DNA from: Strigamia acuminata | Lineage: Eukaryota > Arthropoda > Chilopoda > Geophilomorpha > Linotaeniidae | Direction of reading: 5' to 3' | Assembly (NCBI GenBank): GCA_949358305.1 | Contig: OX442322.1 | Coordinates: 9,486,001 to 9,550,000, forward strand | Length of the DNA stretch: 64,000 nucleotides | Shown: positions 23,067-35,751 of the stretch, in pieces | Numbering within the stretch: position 1 is the stretch's first letter | Layout: each line of letters starts with the position of its first letter | The notes under the pieces: model-generated | The model's database searches: none | What the model saw: only the letters and a program-made list of their open reading frames with translations | Told to the model about the DNA's origin: nothing | Program-made: the position numbers and the translations under genes

Positions 23067-24817
23067 TGTTGCCAGCAAGCAGTGATTGCTGCAAGAACCG
23101 GCAACTCACGCACCTCGTAATAAACATTCGAGCGATCAAATCTTCGCACAGCACTTTTAACTGCTCGACTCGATTGAAACCATTCTGACATCTGATAACG
23201 CATCTCATGTTTTCTGACTTGGCCCTCATTGTCCTCTCCATGTCGACCGAAACTCGAGAACCTGGCTTTTGCTCTAAACATGACGGTTGGCGGATATTCG
23301 GGCTCGAATATCAATATCGTCTTTCGCAAATCAAAGATGGCGTAGATTCGAATCTCGCGCTCGTGTGAAAACGAAAAGAAACACTCGTTCTTATTTGCGA
23401 ACAAAAATAAAACGATGTTTAATCGTTCAAATCAAAACTATAACTACTTGTACAATATATAAACTCGTGCCACGAACTCTGATAACAATAAACGTCAACA
23501 CGAGTACATTATTAATAAAATAAACAACAATATATCAAAACCCCAATGTCTCAAAACGGCCTCCGTACAAACAAAACAAGAACGGCCGTTGAGAGTTCAA
23601 ATTACACCAAAAACTTATCTTTAATATCGAAAATCGTGCATATAAATAACTCAAACACTAATGATTATTTAATACAGCGAAAATGAATTGAAAGAAGGTG
23701 CAAACCTTCAAAATTAAAACCTCAACGAACATTGAATGGAAATCTCGAAAACCCGAAAACTGCTACATTTCGCCACGAGACGTCGCCTAATCAATGTAAA
23801 CAAACACTTAATCTAATCAATCGCAATTCTCGCATCCCGGACATGGTCGCTGTTTTAATACGAATAAAGAATTCAAATGATGCATCCTCAACACTCCTTG
23901 TGCGCATTTAATAAATCTATTGCATAGCACGGAATTAAATTCCCATCTCCCGCACCAAACCCAATGCTATTCGCGGGCGAGTTATGAAACCCGAACTCGA
24001 CCGAAAAGATGCACGATGTCTCAAATCACGTGACACCCGACTAAACGATTAAATCTTATCCGAAACACAAAACAACGAAGAAATAATCAGCTAATCAATT
24101 CGAAATCGTAATAAAATCATACAGTAAAAACTTAATTCGAGCAAATCTTATTCTGAATCAAATTAAATCTCAACCGAAAACGAGGCTCGTTGTACCAACT
24201 GTCTTCTAATGGCGGATCTAGCCGATCAACGCTCCTTGGCGACCAACGAAGCTTCGCCTCGGCCCAACGCCGAATCATCGGACCTTAATCCACGGTAAAT
24301 CACAACTAAAACTATTCATTTAATTACTGGAGTGGTTTCTAAACTAATGGATTTAAATTTACAGGTACAAACAACATCTTCCCGGGTGCGCTACGAGTTT
24401 CGCCAGACCAAAACGCTCGATAAACTGCGACGACTTCGCTTTTCGCTTTGAAACCCATCCTCGCCGTTATCGCCTTTAATTAGCGACCCAATGCCTGCCT
24501 GTACCGTGTCAGATAAGTTCTCGAAAATTATTCAAACTAACCGGAACCGAAATTAAAAACCTTAACTTTTCCTTTGTAGATAAATCCGATGCCCGAACTT
24601 AACACAAGATGGCGGACTGCGCTCACCTCTCATTTCCAATGTTGCGAACTCTTCGAGAAATTGAGACTTTCAAAGAAACGAAATGACCGAAACGATTCAG
24701 CGAACCCCGACAACTTACAAGGTAAACATTCCAGAATGGTAATTCGAATCATGCAGATGAACCAAAGTTTCTTTCTCTTTTCTGAATATTAATTTTGTTG
24801 CGTATCTGCTCGCAACA
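23067..24817 (-). repeat. Element F 3' LTR (1751 bp)
   Basis: The left copy, which on the minus strand is the downstream LTR. The termini on the plus strand are TGTTGCCAGCAAGC and GCTCGCAACA. Confidence 0.93.
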
Positions 24818-27745
24818 TCGCTCCCACCAAAAAAGGAAGACGATAGCGGGGGGAAATTTATCCCTAATAAATTCACATCTTCTCTTTACTAGGACAGCCC
24901 ATCTAACCTCGCTAATTACCACAAGTGACGTTGTGGAGACGCTTAGCATGAACAACCGTCTCTCTTATCTGTACCCCGCAACCCATCCCCTCTCTCAGAC
25001 TCCCATCTCGGTCCTTTCTATTCCTTCCAAGAGACCGAGTGTAAGGACCTAAGAGGGAGGGGAATAGGAAATACAGACACTCTCTATTATTTATGCAAAC
25101 AAAACTATTTTCGATTCACAGCTTTTAATCGAAGGACGCCAATGAGATTCGGAAATTCTCTATCTTCTTCCAGAGAAGGAACCTTTTCAAAAAATGATGC
25201 TCTCGTGAAGAAGGAGAAACCACCTAACTTCCATAATCTCGATTGTCTACGCCTTTTGCTAATCTCAACCGGTAGCTCCCTAACGTCCCGTATCAAGCGA
25301 AGTTACATTGCATCAATTTAAATAGATCCCACTTCTCTTGAGAAAATCTGATCACCTCTTTTTCAAATTCCAGACTCTAACTCAATTCAATGGACGTCGT
25401 ATTCTTGCGACTCATGACTCTCGACACGGCTCAACATTCACTTCACGTGCCGATGTTCTTTGACTATTTTTTTCTCTTATTCGGAGACAACGACTTCCGG
25501 ACCACTTAAAATCCCTTTTACAAACCGGAATCGTCTTCTGTTAACTCTCGAATGTCTTAAAAAAATTCTCTTAAATTCTTAAAAAAAGGAAGTCAAGATT
25601 GCCGAACCAGTGGACCCAGCAACAGCGGACTTCTCTTATTTGCTAATCCACTTCACTTGTTTTAGACAACAACCTTTACTATCAGCTCTGTAAATCTCTA
25701 ACATTCTCCTATCTTAATTCTGCCTTTGAAAACTCCATCAACTTTGTTTAAAAGAAAACCCTGTCAAGACCAATTACACCACATGCTGCTATTTTCTAAT
25801 GGAGGGGTTAGTTTCCTGTTGTTATCCAGTCAAGGACATTCGATATTTAACTGAATCCACCATAACTTGGGCTTATTCTAAGCACCCTGTATTTTATTTC
25901 CCGTGTTAAATGTTTGAGTTAAGGGTGAGGGAAGCCATGAAGACTCTTCTATCTGTTATTTTTTCCACAATATAAAATCTTAGGATTAGGAAAACAGGAA
26001 ATTAATCAAAAAAGTTTAGTGACCGTTCCTCTTCGGCGACCGACGGCGTGCACTCCGCCGGTGGCCGGCAGGACTTTCCCGGACACATCTTGTCGTTTCC
26101 AATCCCAATTTTATTTTATATTCATATAATTCCCTCCCGACTCAAAAAAAAACAAGAAAGGAAGCTCTATTGCTAATCGGGTCCCAGTGACCAGGACACT
26201 TCGTGTAATCGCGAATTCGACTAAGGGACTAAGGGATTCGAGCAACCCATTGGTGTTTGCCATCTTGCATGTCGAAAAATCGATCATTCAAACGAAGAAC
26301 CATTAGAATCACAAAGAGAGAAGGGGTGTAGAGGGACTTTATATCTGATTGTGTGCATGAAAGCACTGTCCTTGTAACATTAGCTAAGCTGACATGAACA
26401 GGTCCCGATATGTCCCCGCATTCGTTTTAACTCTAAACAACTACATCAAATAGGAGAGCTTTCCATTTTCGTCTAATCCCGAGGGGAAAAGCGATTTATT
26501 CATCTAAATGGCTTGAAACTCCCATTATCTAGTTCAACTGTTATGAAGGTCTAAGAGGTCAAGGTTTTCTATTCTATTTGCTTCTGTATGTATTTTCTAA
26601 CCCTAAAAGAACAACGTAACCCATATGTGAGCACCGCAATGCGAAGGACTTGTTTGCTAACTTCCAAACAGAAAGTCTTACAAAGCCATTACTTCACAAA
26701 TTGAATCGGTTTTCTGAAAATGTCCAGAACTCTCAAGATTCCCAGTGTTCAAAGGCGATTGCAGTTGGCTGCCCCTGAAGCAGGGCTTTCCAGAGGAAAA
26801 GGGAAAAAGGAGATACTTATAACAGAAAAACTAATCTATCTCGTTCTGTTATTCTTGTGTTATATGTAAAGGATTTTCCTTTTAGTCAGGGTTTAAGTAT
26901 GGTATGGATTGATATTTAGGAAGCGACAGCATGTATTTTGGCACGCTCGGCGCCAAGGAGTAGATCCACTTTTCGGGAGACTTCCCGAAACAAAGTGGCG
27001 AACTTTTCTAATACTGAAACTGTCAGAAAAAAAAACAACTAAAGGTTAGATGAGGAGGAAGACTTTATTTTCTAAGATGCACCCAGCAGCAATGAATATC
27101 TCAACCGATCGGCTCATGTGGTTTTGACTAATGCCATAAATACTAACACCGACTGCGATATTTGACCAACACCTGAATTCGAATGTAATAGAAATTATAA
27201 ATTCTTACGTCCAAACCTAATCTGCCCCCGATTTATTAAACTTGTTCTAACTGTAATATCCTGGAGAATAAGTATTTCTACTGTGAAGATCTTCTATGCT
27301 TTCAAAGAAATCGATCAGGAAACTTCCGAAACTTGAAATCACTAAATTCTCGAGAGGAATTGTCTGTATTTTCTTTAATAAAGAGCTGTATATAAGGACT
27401 GGAAGAATAAACTAAACCATTTTCTATTTTCCTAAGTGACGAGAAAATCGGGTTCTTTTCTGTTGGTTCTGGGGTCTTTAATTCTCAATAAACTGGGATT
27501 CGCTCCTTTTCTCTACTGAACCTTTTTACTGTCACCTTGTTTCTTCGGCTGACTTTACACGGCTCTTCCCAAATTAACAACCTCTTCGGACCAACTTGCA
27601 CCGGACTAATTCTCTAATTGATTGCTCTAAAAAATCCTTTCAGTTTAATTTTTATGATCCCTTTTTATTCTATTAGCTGAGAGCTAATGATTGTTGCCTT
27701 TTCCTACTCTACAAGGAGGAAGATGGATCTCTATCTTTAGGTTTG

Positions 27746-28085
27746 TTGGACCACTGTTAACCAAATAAAACCTTTTCTCTAACCTAATACTTGGGCTTGA
27801 TGGACCACTGTTAACCAACTAAAGCCTTTTTCTATTTCTGTCTTCTGTATAGGGGGGAATTTTCTTCTTTAAAACTTTATTATGCAACCTCGAGACTTTC
27901 CCGAGTTTCTCCCCTATCATTTTTCAATTCTTGAGGAGTGAATTTAGCGCGAAAGTCTCACGCGTCAATTACCCTCTCCTCATTATGCTAGTGAAACTCG
28001 ACGGACCAACTGTTAACCGACTGAACTTCTTCTCACTTCTTCTAGTGAAGCTCGACGGACCAACTGTTAACCGACTGGACTTCTA
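27746..28085 (-). repeat. Degenerate GGTTAACRGTGGTCC repeats in element F
   Basis: Four units, each holding on the minus strand a core like TTGGTTAACAGTGGTCCA or CGGTTAACAGTTGGTCCGTC, lie at about 27748, 27798, 28005 and 28055. The same units occur in element C at 53531-53664 in the same orientation relative to the element. Confidence 0.75.
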
Positions 28086-29674
28086 AATTGCAAGCTTTCT
28101 AAATTAGACTGACCGTGCTGTTAACAGCTCAAAAGAGAAAGTTTCTTGCTACTAAAGGAATCTCCAACAACCAATGTAATATTTTCTTTTTGTAGCTCGT
28201 TGCTTCGAAAATAAAGACAAAGAATCACTGAAAATTCCTGACGAACAACTTCTATTTCTAAACGGCCCTTTGCCAAAAAGGAAAATTAGTGTAAAGGTTT
28301 TACGTTCGTCTTTCTTATTCTGTACAATAAGATTTATCTCTCTTTGGTTCGATTTATTGCGAATCAACACCAACGGAACTTATTGCGCTCTTTTTCCGCC
28401 TGAGGAAGTATCAATTTCGATCCAAGTGACCAATTGGGACCTCCCGCTAAGGCGATGCTGCATTTACAGACAATGACAAACTCTCTCGTTCCTTCATTAA
28501 TCTGAAATTATTCTTGCGCGTGGCGAATCATTTTCTTCAACTAGCTTTCGACCCCCTTCAAAGCGCTTGGATACTTTAATAAAAGTAAAACCTCTTGAAG
28601 TCGACCATAGTTTTCTATTGCCACGGATGATGAAACCCAAAACTCCTTCTTTTATTCGGCGTCCCGAAAACTGAATAGAGAATCGAAATTCCACGCATCA
28701 TCTCTTATTTCTTGCTAGCTAAATTTCCTCAAAATCCAGTGATTTATTCAACATATAAACTTAGCTTGCACTACAACTTCTTATGCTATTCACGAGTTGG
28801 ACCCTTAACCTGGGGTGTGCTAATTCTCTTTTCTGGTCCTTTAAAAGGCTGTCCAGCTTCTTAAATTATGCATACTCCCAAACGGATTCCAACCGCGTTC
28901 AAACTTAAGAGACTCGAAATTTTCTTTTCTATTAAAACTCACATCAATCTCAAAATTGTCGATTGGGGGAACCCACGTCTTTATCTATAAAGGGAATTTA
29001 TCTTTCTGCCCCTGTTCTATTTATCGTGGACATGTTCATACTTAAATGCAACTTTCATAAACGTCGGAAATTAATTTCTAAACTCGTAATTGGAACTCAA
29101 ATTTATCTCAACTCGTTTCACCTTTAATTCATCAACGTGACAAAATGAAAGGACTGACTAGAAACTTCAATCTCGAAAGAAAATCCCGTTCACAATAAAA
29201 AAAACCGACTAATTATGCATAAGCAATTGAAAATCAATCCCCCCAAAAATAGACACACTTCGAACTTTGAATGTGATTCGCAAAACTCAACACTTAAAAG
29301 TTAAGATCGTAACGGAAATACTCCATATCGAACGGCGCTCACGAAATTGTCAGGTCGGAAACAACTCGAAAATATGCTAGTCTGAAAATCATACACACTA
29401 AAGTAAACTTTACAAGGCGTTTTTTCAATGACTCGTTTCATTAGGCAAGAGTGTCTTACGACCCTCGTTGAGCCCTGAAACAGAGCACGCCCCACAAATT
29501 AAGACTACCAATATACCGCACACCAAATCGAATCCGACATAACAACCCCGCAATACACATACACTAGCCGAACGAAACAAAAACCCCCAAAACAATCCTA
29601 AAACAACTCTAAACTAACTTAAAGCAAATAAACAATTCGAAAAAAGAAAACACAAGACTCTTCTCTTCTAGTGT

Positions 29675-29685
29675 CATTGCGTTGT
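29675..29685 (-). promoter_or_regulatory. Conserved leader motif ACAACGCAATG (element F)
   Basis: About 335 nt after the primer-binding site on the minus strand, in the context ATACACAACGCAATGACAC. Confidence 0.65.
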
Positions 29686-30018
29686 GTATAACTTCTAGGC
29701 TCGCCCGAGATTCAGGGTTCCGATCGTTCCTCCTTCTTTGTACGCCGACTGCTTAATTTCCGCAACCTTCTTCATTCCGGTCCCGCGACGCCATTGTCCC
29801 TTCCGACGGCTCGACCGACGCTTTCGGATCAACCGACCTCCCGCGACGTATTTTTCCCAAATCTCTTTCGACTTGATTACCGCCCGACGAGAGACCGCTT
29901 GCCGCTTCGCCCTCAACCCATCAGTGCGGGCACTTCTCTGTTGACGTCGGCTGCTTGCTTTTGCGACCCTGGGACTTCTATTCTCCTCTGGTTGCTGGCT
30001 CTCTCCTCGTCTACCCGA

Positions 30019-30039
30019 CGAATCCTGGTCACGGCACCA
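30019..30039 (-). promoter_or_regulatory. Primer-binding site, exact tRNA-His complement (element F)
   Basis: The minus strand reads TGGTGCCGTGACCAGGAT followed by TCG, 12 nt after the LTR. Its complement has the form of a tRNA 3' end: T-loop TTCGAAT-type bases, 5-bp T-stem half CCTGG, acceptor half TCACGGC, discriminator A, CCA. TCACGGC pairs with GCCGTGA, the 5' end of metazoan tRNA-His as I recall it. Confidence 0.8.
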
Positions 30040-30051
30040 CAAAAAGGGCTA

Positions 30052-31802
30052 TGTTGCCAGCAAGCAGTGATTGCTGCAAGAACCGGCAACTCACGCACCT
30101 CGTAATAAACATTCGAGCGATCAAATCTTCGCACAGCACTTTTAACTGCTCGACTCGATTGAAACCATTCTGACATCTGATAACGCATCTCATGTTTTCT
30201 GACTTGGCCCTCATTGTCCTCTCCATGTCGACCGAAACTCGAGAACCTGGCTTTTGCTCTAAACATGACGGTTGGCGGATATTCGGGCTCGAATATCAAT
30301 ATCGTCTTTCGCAAATCAAAGATGGCGTAGATTCGAATCTCGCGCTCGTGTGAAAACGAAAAGAAACACTCGTTCTTATTTGCGAACAAAAATAAAACGA
30401 TGTTTAATCGTTCAAATCAAAACTATAACTACTTGTACAATATATAAACTCGTGCCACGAACTCTGATAACAATAAACGTCAACACGAGTACATTATTAA
30501 TAAAATAAACAACAATATATCAAAACCCCAATGTCTCAAAACGGCCTCCGTACAAACAAAACAAGAACGGCCGTTGAGAGTTCAAATTACACCAAAAACT
30601 TATCTTTAATATCGAAAATCGTGCATATAAATAACTCAAACACTAATGATTATTTAATACAGCGAAAATGAATTGAAAGAAGGTGCAAACCTTCAAAATT
30701 AAAACCTCAACGAACATTGAATGGAAATCTCGAAAACCCGAAAACTGCTACATTTCGCCACGAGACGTCGCCTAATCAATGTAAACAAACACTTAATCTA
30801 ATCAATCGCAATTCTCGCATCCCGGACATGGTCGCTGTTTTAATACGAATAAAGAATTCAAATGATGCATCCTCAACACTCCTTGTGCGCATTTAATAAA
30901 TCTATTGCATAGCACGGAATTAAATTCCCATCTCCCGCACCAAACCCAATGCTATTCGCGGGCGAGTTATGAAACCCGAACTCGACCGAAAAGATGCACG
31001 ATGTCTCAAATCACGTGACACCCGACTAAACGATTAAATCTTATCCGAAACACAAAACAACGAAGAAATAATCAGCTAATCAATTCGAAATCGTAATAAA
31101 ATCATACAGTAAAAACTTAATTCGAGCAAATCTTATTCTGAATCAAATTAAATCTCAACCGAAAACGAGGCTCGTTGTACCAACTGTCTTCTAATGGCGG
31201 ATCTAGCCGATCAACGCTCCTTGGCGACCAACGAAGCTTCGCCTCGGCCCAACGCCGAATCATCGGACCTTAATCCACGGTAAATCACAACTAAAACTAT
31301 TCATTTAATTACTGGAGTGGTTTCTAAACTAATGGATTTAAATTTACAGGTACAAACAACATCTTCCCGGGTGCGCTACGAGTTTCGCCAGACCAAAACG
31401 CTCGATAAACTGCGACGACTTCGCTTTTCGCTTTGAAACCCATCCTCGCCGTTATCGCCTTTAATTAGCGACCCAATGCCTGCCTGTACCGTGTCAGATA
31501 AGTTCTCGAAAATTATTCAAACTAACCGGAACCGAAATTAAAAACCTTAACTTTTCCTTTGTAGATAAATCCGATGCCCGAACTTAACACAAGATGGCGG
31601 ACTGCGCTCACCTCTCATTTCCAATGTTGCGAACTCTTCGAGAAATTGAGACTTTCAAAGAAACGAAATGACCGAAACGATTCAGCGAACCCCGACAACT
31701 TACAAGGTAAACATTCCAGAATGGTAATTCGAATCATGCAGATGAACCAAAGTTTCTTTCTCTTTTCTGAATATTAATTTTGTTGCGTATCTGCTCGCAA
31801 CA
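30052..31802 (-). repeat. Element F 5' LTR (1751 bp)
   Basis: The right copy, upstream on the minus strand. It starts TGTTGCGAGCAGATACGCAA, an inverted-repeat hairpin, and ends TTGCTGGCAACA. Confidence 0.93.
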
Positions 31803-31806
31803 ATTA
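31803..31806. repeat. Target-site duplication atta (right) of element F
   Basis: Partner of 23063-23066. Confidence 0.95.
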
Positions 31807-33984
31807 TGACACTACTTGACTTTTTCTTGAAAGAAGTAGCTATGGCAGAAAGAACTGACAATTCTTCTCATTCTGAAAAAGTAAAGAAGGAGAAAACTGA
31901 AGTCGAAAAAAGCAAGCAAAAGGGTTCCATGACCACGTGTGCTGCGACTCAAGATTCTAAGCCGCAATCAAATGCTAAAGTGAAGTCCGGAGAGTCCAAA
32001 CAAGACAGCAAATCTTCCAACTCGAAGACCATCAAATGTATTTTTTGTGAAGAAGACCATTTGAATGGTTCATGCAAAAAGGAATTCGAAGTTAATGCGA
32101 AGATTGAAATCATCAAAAAGAATAGACTTTGCTTCAATTGTTTTAGAACTGGCCATCGCGTCGGGGACTGTAAAGTGAAGTTTTCCTGCAAACATTGTGG
32201 AGGAAGACATCACTCCACAATTTGCAAAAAGTCAGATGTGAAGAATTCATCAAGCGTTGTCGAGAAGCCCAAAGAACAACAAGTGACAACACACGTCTCG
32301 TGCGCGATCTCCTAGACTCTTCAATTAATGATATTTACTGCGAACCTCAAAACCAAAAATGGAGGATCCCACAACATCAGAGGAATGATCGACCAGGCAG
32401 TCACCGATCCTTCATAACAACTGAGTTAGTAGAAAGAATCAAGTTGAAAAAGTGCGGCAGCATTTCGGCCACGACACAACGCTTTAATGATTCTACTCCT
32501 GCTTCAACGGATTATGACGTTTTTAACGTTACTTTGAAAAGCAGAAATGACACGCAAGAAATCAAAATGACGTTATCTGTCGAAAATCTACCAAGAGTGC
32601 AAGGAATTTTAAACTCCACTGTAATAGAGAAAGTGAAAGGATTAAATCTTGAGTTGGCTGAAGAATTGCCTGCCAAAACATCCCAAATTGACATTTTATT
32701 AGGAGTGGATGTTTGGTGGAAAATTCTAAAAGACGGCAAGAGGAAAATCAACGAGGATTTGGGCCTTATAAACACTTTATTTGGCTGGGTTCTCACCGGT
32801 GCAGCTGGAAATATTGATTTGTTTGATGATGAAGCCGACTTAACCACGTGTTGCAACACTTGCAACGTTGATATAAACGAAAAGTTGGACAAACTCTGGA
32901 ATCTGGAGGCAATCGGGATAGACTCGGGAGAAAAGGATTCCGACTTTATTCGAGACCGATTCGAATCCACGACAACACGTTTGGAGGACGGAAGATATGA
33001 AGTGATGCTCCCCTTCAATGGACAGGAAAAAGAATTAGAATCGAATTGGGAGTTGGCAATGAATCAACTCGCAAATACGCTTAAACGAATCGATGCAAAT
33101 GAGGACTATAAAAAACGATACGACGACTCAATGTGGCAGTACATCGAGGAAAATCACGCGGAGGAAGTCCCAAAGGAGGAACGTTTTCTCAAGAAGGGGA
33201 TATATAATATACCTCACCACCCCGTCATAAAAGAGGATCGAGATACTTCCAAATTTAGAGTAGTGTTTAACGCGTCTTCATCCAAGAAGGGAAAACTTTC
33301 CCTCAATGACTGTTTATTTCCGGGACCTTCCCTCAACCCTGACTTAATTCTTGTGATTGTGAGATTTCGTCTCTATTGCATCCCGATAATAGCGGATATC
33401 AAGCAGGCATTTCTGCAGGTTATGATCAACCCGACTCAAAGAAACTTTCTACGCTTTCTGTGGGTGGCTCGTGATTATTTTAAACAGCCTTATTCGTGGC
33501 AAAACCTGTGGAACAACATTATGATCCTGAGAATGATCGTCGTGCCCTTTGGTGTTATTTCCTCACCATTCCTCCTATGTGCAACCATTAGAAAACATGC
33601 AAAACAATTTGAGAAAACACACGCCAAAGAAGTTGATGCGCTTGATGATGGAATTTTTATGGATGACTTAACATCTGGAGGAGATTTTCCAGCCGACACG
33701 ACGACACATTGCGAGAGATTAAAAATGATTTTAGACAGCGGAAAACTTCCCCTTGTGAAGTGGGCGACTTGCAGTAAAGACGTCTTCGAGAACTTGAAAA
33801 AAGAGGGATTCCACATGCGAGGCGAAGAGTTTTCTAGTCTTGGAATCATTAAAATGCTCGGCATACTGTGGGACACAGAAAAGGACACTATAATGTTTAA
33901 AATACCGAAAATTGAAAAAATCCCGATTACAAAGCGAGAAGTTGTCTCATTTTTAGCTTCGATTTTCGACCCCATGGGACTCTT
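31803..33984 (+). pseudogene. Element E gag-pro-RT fragment, frame broken in the protease
   Basis: Resumes gag at MTLLDFFLKEVAMAER, continues through three zinc knuckles (CIFCEEDH, CFNCFRTGH, CKHCGGRHH), and then meets a TAG at 32313-32315 where D has a sense codon. About 80 nt later (near 32391-32395) a one-base deletion falls in the protease active-site codons (D has Asp-Pro-Gly). The frame then stays open through LLGVDVWW, FGWVLTG and RT with FMDD instead of YMDD (33658-33669). It is cut at 33984 by element G, after SIFDPMGL. The protease and everything downstream could not be made from one frame, so this copy is dead. Confidence 0.92.
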
Positions 33985-34892
33985 TGTTGCTAGCAACCGC
34001 GATGGATTTAATTTTAGCTGTTTTATCTTACCGAAATGATTTGTTTCTTCTCGTAAGTCGTTATTCGATCGCCTCTTCTCTTGGGATAATGATTGCTTGT
34101 TTAACGTTTTGTAGCTGCGTGTTTAGTGTTTTAGCAAGGTTTCAGGTCGTAAAAAGCCTTGATTTGTGTCCAGCACACTTTCTCGTTGTTTAGTTCTGAC
34201 CGTTTCGTTGTCGTGTTTGCTGCACCACGGTGTAGGCAAGTCGGTGATGCGTTATCGGTCACTTCCGGTTTGGGTTTTTTAGTTGTCTGGTTAGGATTCG
34301 GATATGATTTATGTTTTATATAGTTTAAATTCTTACACTAAGCTTGTATTAGTTGTTAGTACGTTCAATGCTGACATTTACTGATTTTGTTAGCATTAAG
34401 TTGAGTTTTGGCCTTGCCTCCTGCGTGAGACATCTAGTGGCAAGGAGACGAAGTCTGTATTTTTCATTAAGTGTTGTTTTACAAGTTTTTATTCGGATTC
34501 GATTGTTCACGAGATGTTTTGCTCGTGAACTATATACAGTTACATTGTTTAAGTCAGTTTATGTTGACATTTTGAAGTAAAGACATCGTTTGTTTTTAAT
34601 GTCTCGTTTTGTTTTCGTTTGAGCTGGCCGCGCGCGCGCTATTTGATGTTCGATCGCAAATAGGCCTCGCCATGCCAGCAGTGTTTTCTCTTGAGCGTGA
34701 GCTCTTTTACAAACAGGTCAGCCACGTTCAGGCCATTAGAGTGGCCAAGTTGATGTCAGGCGCGAACGTCAAGATCACGAAACGATCCGTCTCGTCGTTC
34801 GTTGATCTCGAGGACGGTTTGGGCGGGCCGCGCCGACATTTCTCCCGCCTTCCGGCGCCTTCTTTCACGGTTTTCTGGTGGCGCCGGAAACA
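33985..34892 (+). repeat. Element G 5' LTR (908 bp)
   Basis: Starts TGTTGCTAGCAACCGCGATGG and ends GCGCCGGAAACA. A 206-codon frame (34609-35229) begins in this LTR and crosses into the leader. I do not treat it as a gene. Confidence 0.87.
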
Positions 34893-34895
34893 TTT

Positions 34896-34919
34896 TGATG
34901 CCGTTGATGACCAGGATGG
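34896..34919 (+). promoter_or_regulatory. Primer-binding site, tRNA-His-like, degenerate (element G)
   Basis: TGATGCCGTTGATGACCAGG, 3 nt after the LTR. It keeps TGCCG and TGACCAGGAT but has G-to-A in the leading TGG and an insertion. Confidence 0.55.
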
Positions 34920-35232
34920 TCAAGGATCGAGTCGTCCGGACGAAGCAAAGTCGTTTGTGCGCTCAGTGGGTCGTTCGAATCGCGAAAAGGTTAGGAAGTC
35001 GTATTTTTGTCGTAATGGCGTCGTGTTTGCATCGAGTCGAGCCGCCATGAAGCCAGTATCGTGTCGTCGCCGAGTGAGGATTCGAAGGAGCCCAGCTGGT
35101 CGTTCGGGACGTGGTGAACGAGGTCGTCGTAGTCGTCTGGTGCCCCGCTGCTTGGACGGGTTGAACAACGTCGTCAAGCGAGTGGATGTCCGCCAGGGGT
35201 CGTCTGCGCGTACCCGAAGATATCCGTAGTAC

Positions 35233-35243
35233 ACAACGCAATG
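35233..35243 (+). promoter_or_regulatory. Conserved leader motif ACAACGCAATG (element G)
   Basis: About 335 nt after the primer-binding site, in the context TACACAACGCAATGGAC. Confidence 0.65.
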
Positions 35244-35751
35244 GACTCTCATCTGAACTTTTCGTGTTTTTTATTTTGATTAAGTTATTTGTTTTTTGTC
35301 GTATTTAATGCTTTATTCCGATGTTATTTAGTTTTGATTTTTTGTAAAGTCGCAATATCTTTTCTGGTTGAGATACGAGCTTACGTTAACGTTAGTGATG
35401 TTGCCCTCTGGTGGCAGTCTACGGGAATTTCGCTTGCAAGCGGTTCTGAGGTGAATTTAGATAATTTTGATTAGTTTTTCGTATTTTTGGGCTTCTAAAG
35501 CCAAGAGTTCGTTCGTTTCTCGACGAGATTTATTGTGACTGGTGCCAAGCGCCGCTGTCTATTTGTTTTCGTTATGAAAGTGCGTTTTTGAATGTTTTCT
35601 AAGTATCTGAATAATTTGTTTGTTAAGATTAAGGGTGTTTTCTGCTGAGTGAAATTGATTGGTCGTGACCGTTTCTTTCTCGTTAGTCGAGTAGTTTCTT
35701 GTCGAGTTCCTCTTGCAAGAGAGTTTGAACCGAGTAGTTAGCAGTCACCTT

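Larger units (their letters stand above)
24818..30051 (-). other. Element F internal region, non-coding
   Basis: No frame longer than about 115 codons. A basic 115-codon frame (29695-30042, minus) lies next to the primer-binding site and matches nothing I know. Two plus-strand patches resemble Pao coding sequence: about 25831-25885 (RNase H, IRYF.DSTIT in D) and about 27315-27355 (gag KLPKLE-like). Repeated GGTTAAC units lie at 27746-28085. The region is otherwise AT-rich with no recognised feature. Confidence 0.8.
23067..31802 (-). mobile_element. Element F: complete non-coding LTR retrotransposon (8736 bp)
   Basis: Two LTRs of 1751 bp each look identical in every stretch compared, including shared short frames. 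The internal region is 5234 bp and has no gag or pol frame. Orientation is minus: the primer-binding site adjoins the right LTR on the minus strand, and that LTR begins TGTTGCGAGCAGATACGCAA like the other families. Flanking atta duplications prove the insertion into element E gag. The matching LTRs mean it moved recently and must have been mobilised by proteins from elsewhere. Confidence 0.93.
22734..33984 (+). mobile_element. Element E: outermost BEL/Pao copy, both ends missing, interrupted by F
   Basis: Two coding blocks (22734-23066 and 31803-33984) are contiguous once F and its 4-bp duplication are removed. They match element D from about residue 187 to about residue 1022. The left end was cut by A-II and the right end by G, so the start of gag and everything after mid-RT lie outside the window. 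It is the host of the whole nest. Confidence 0.9.
34893..35751 (+). other. Element G leader and first internal part, non-coding
   Basis: Holds a primer-binding-site-like sequence at 34896-34919 (TGATGCCGTTGATGACCAGG) and the motif ACAACGCAATG at 35233-35243. No domain is recognised in the rest. Confidence 0.75.

Noticed and set aside
22682-23188. 168-codon frame as an intact E gag
   Set aside because: It takes its start from the A-II and D junction and its end from the F LTR.
30019-30039. A tRNA-His gene
   Set aside because: Only the complement of the tRNA 3' end is present, placed just inside an LTR; no D-arm or anticodon arm.
29695-30042. 115-codon arginine-rich frame in the F leader
   Set aside because: Overlaps the primer-binding site, has no homologue in other leaders, and its composition is biased.
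34609-35229. 206-codon frame crossing the G LTR and leader
   Set aside because: No similarity to the A or K leader frames and no domain; likely chance openness of GC-rich sequence.
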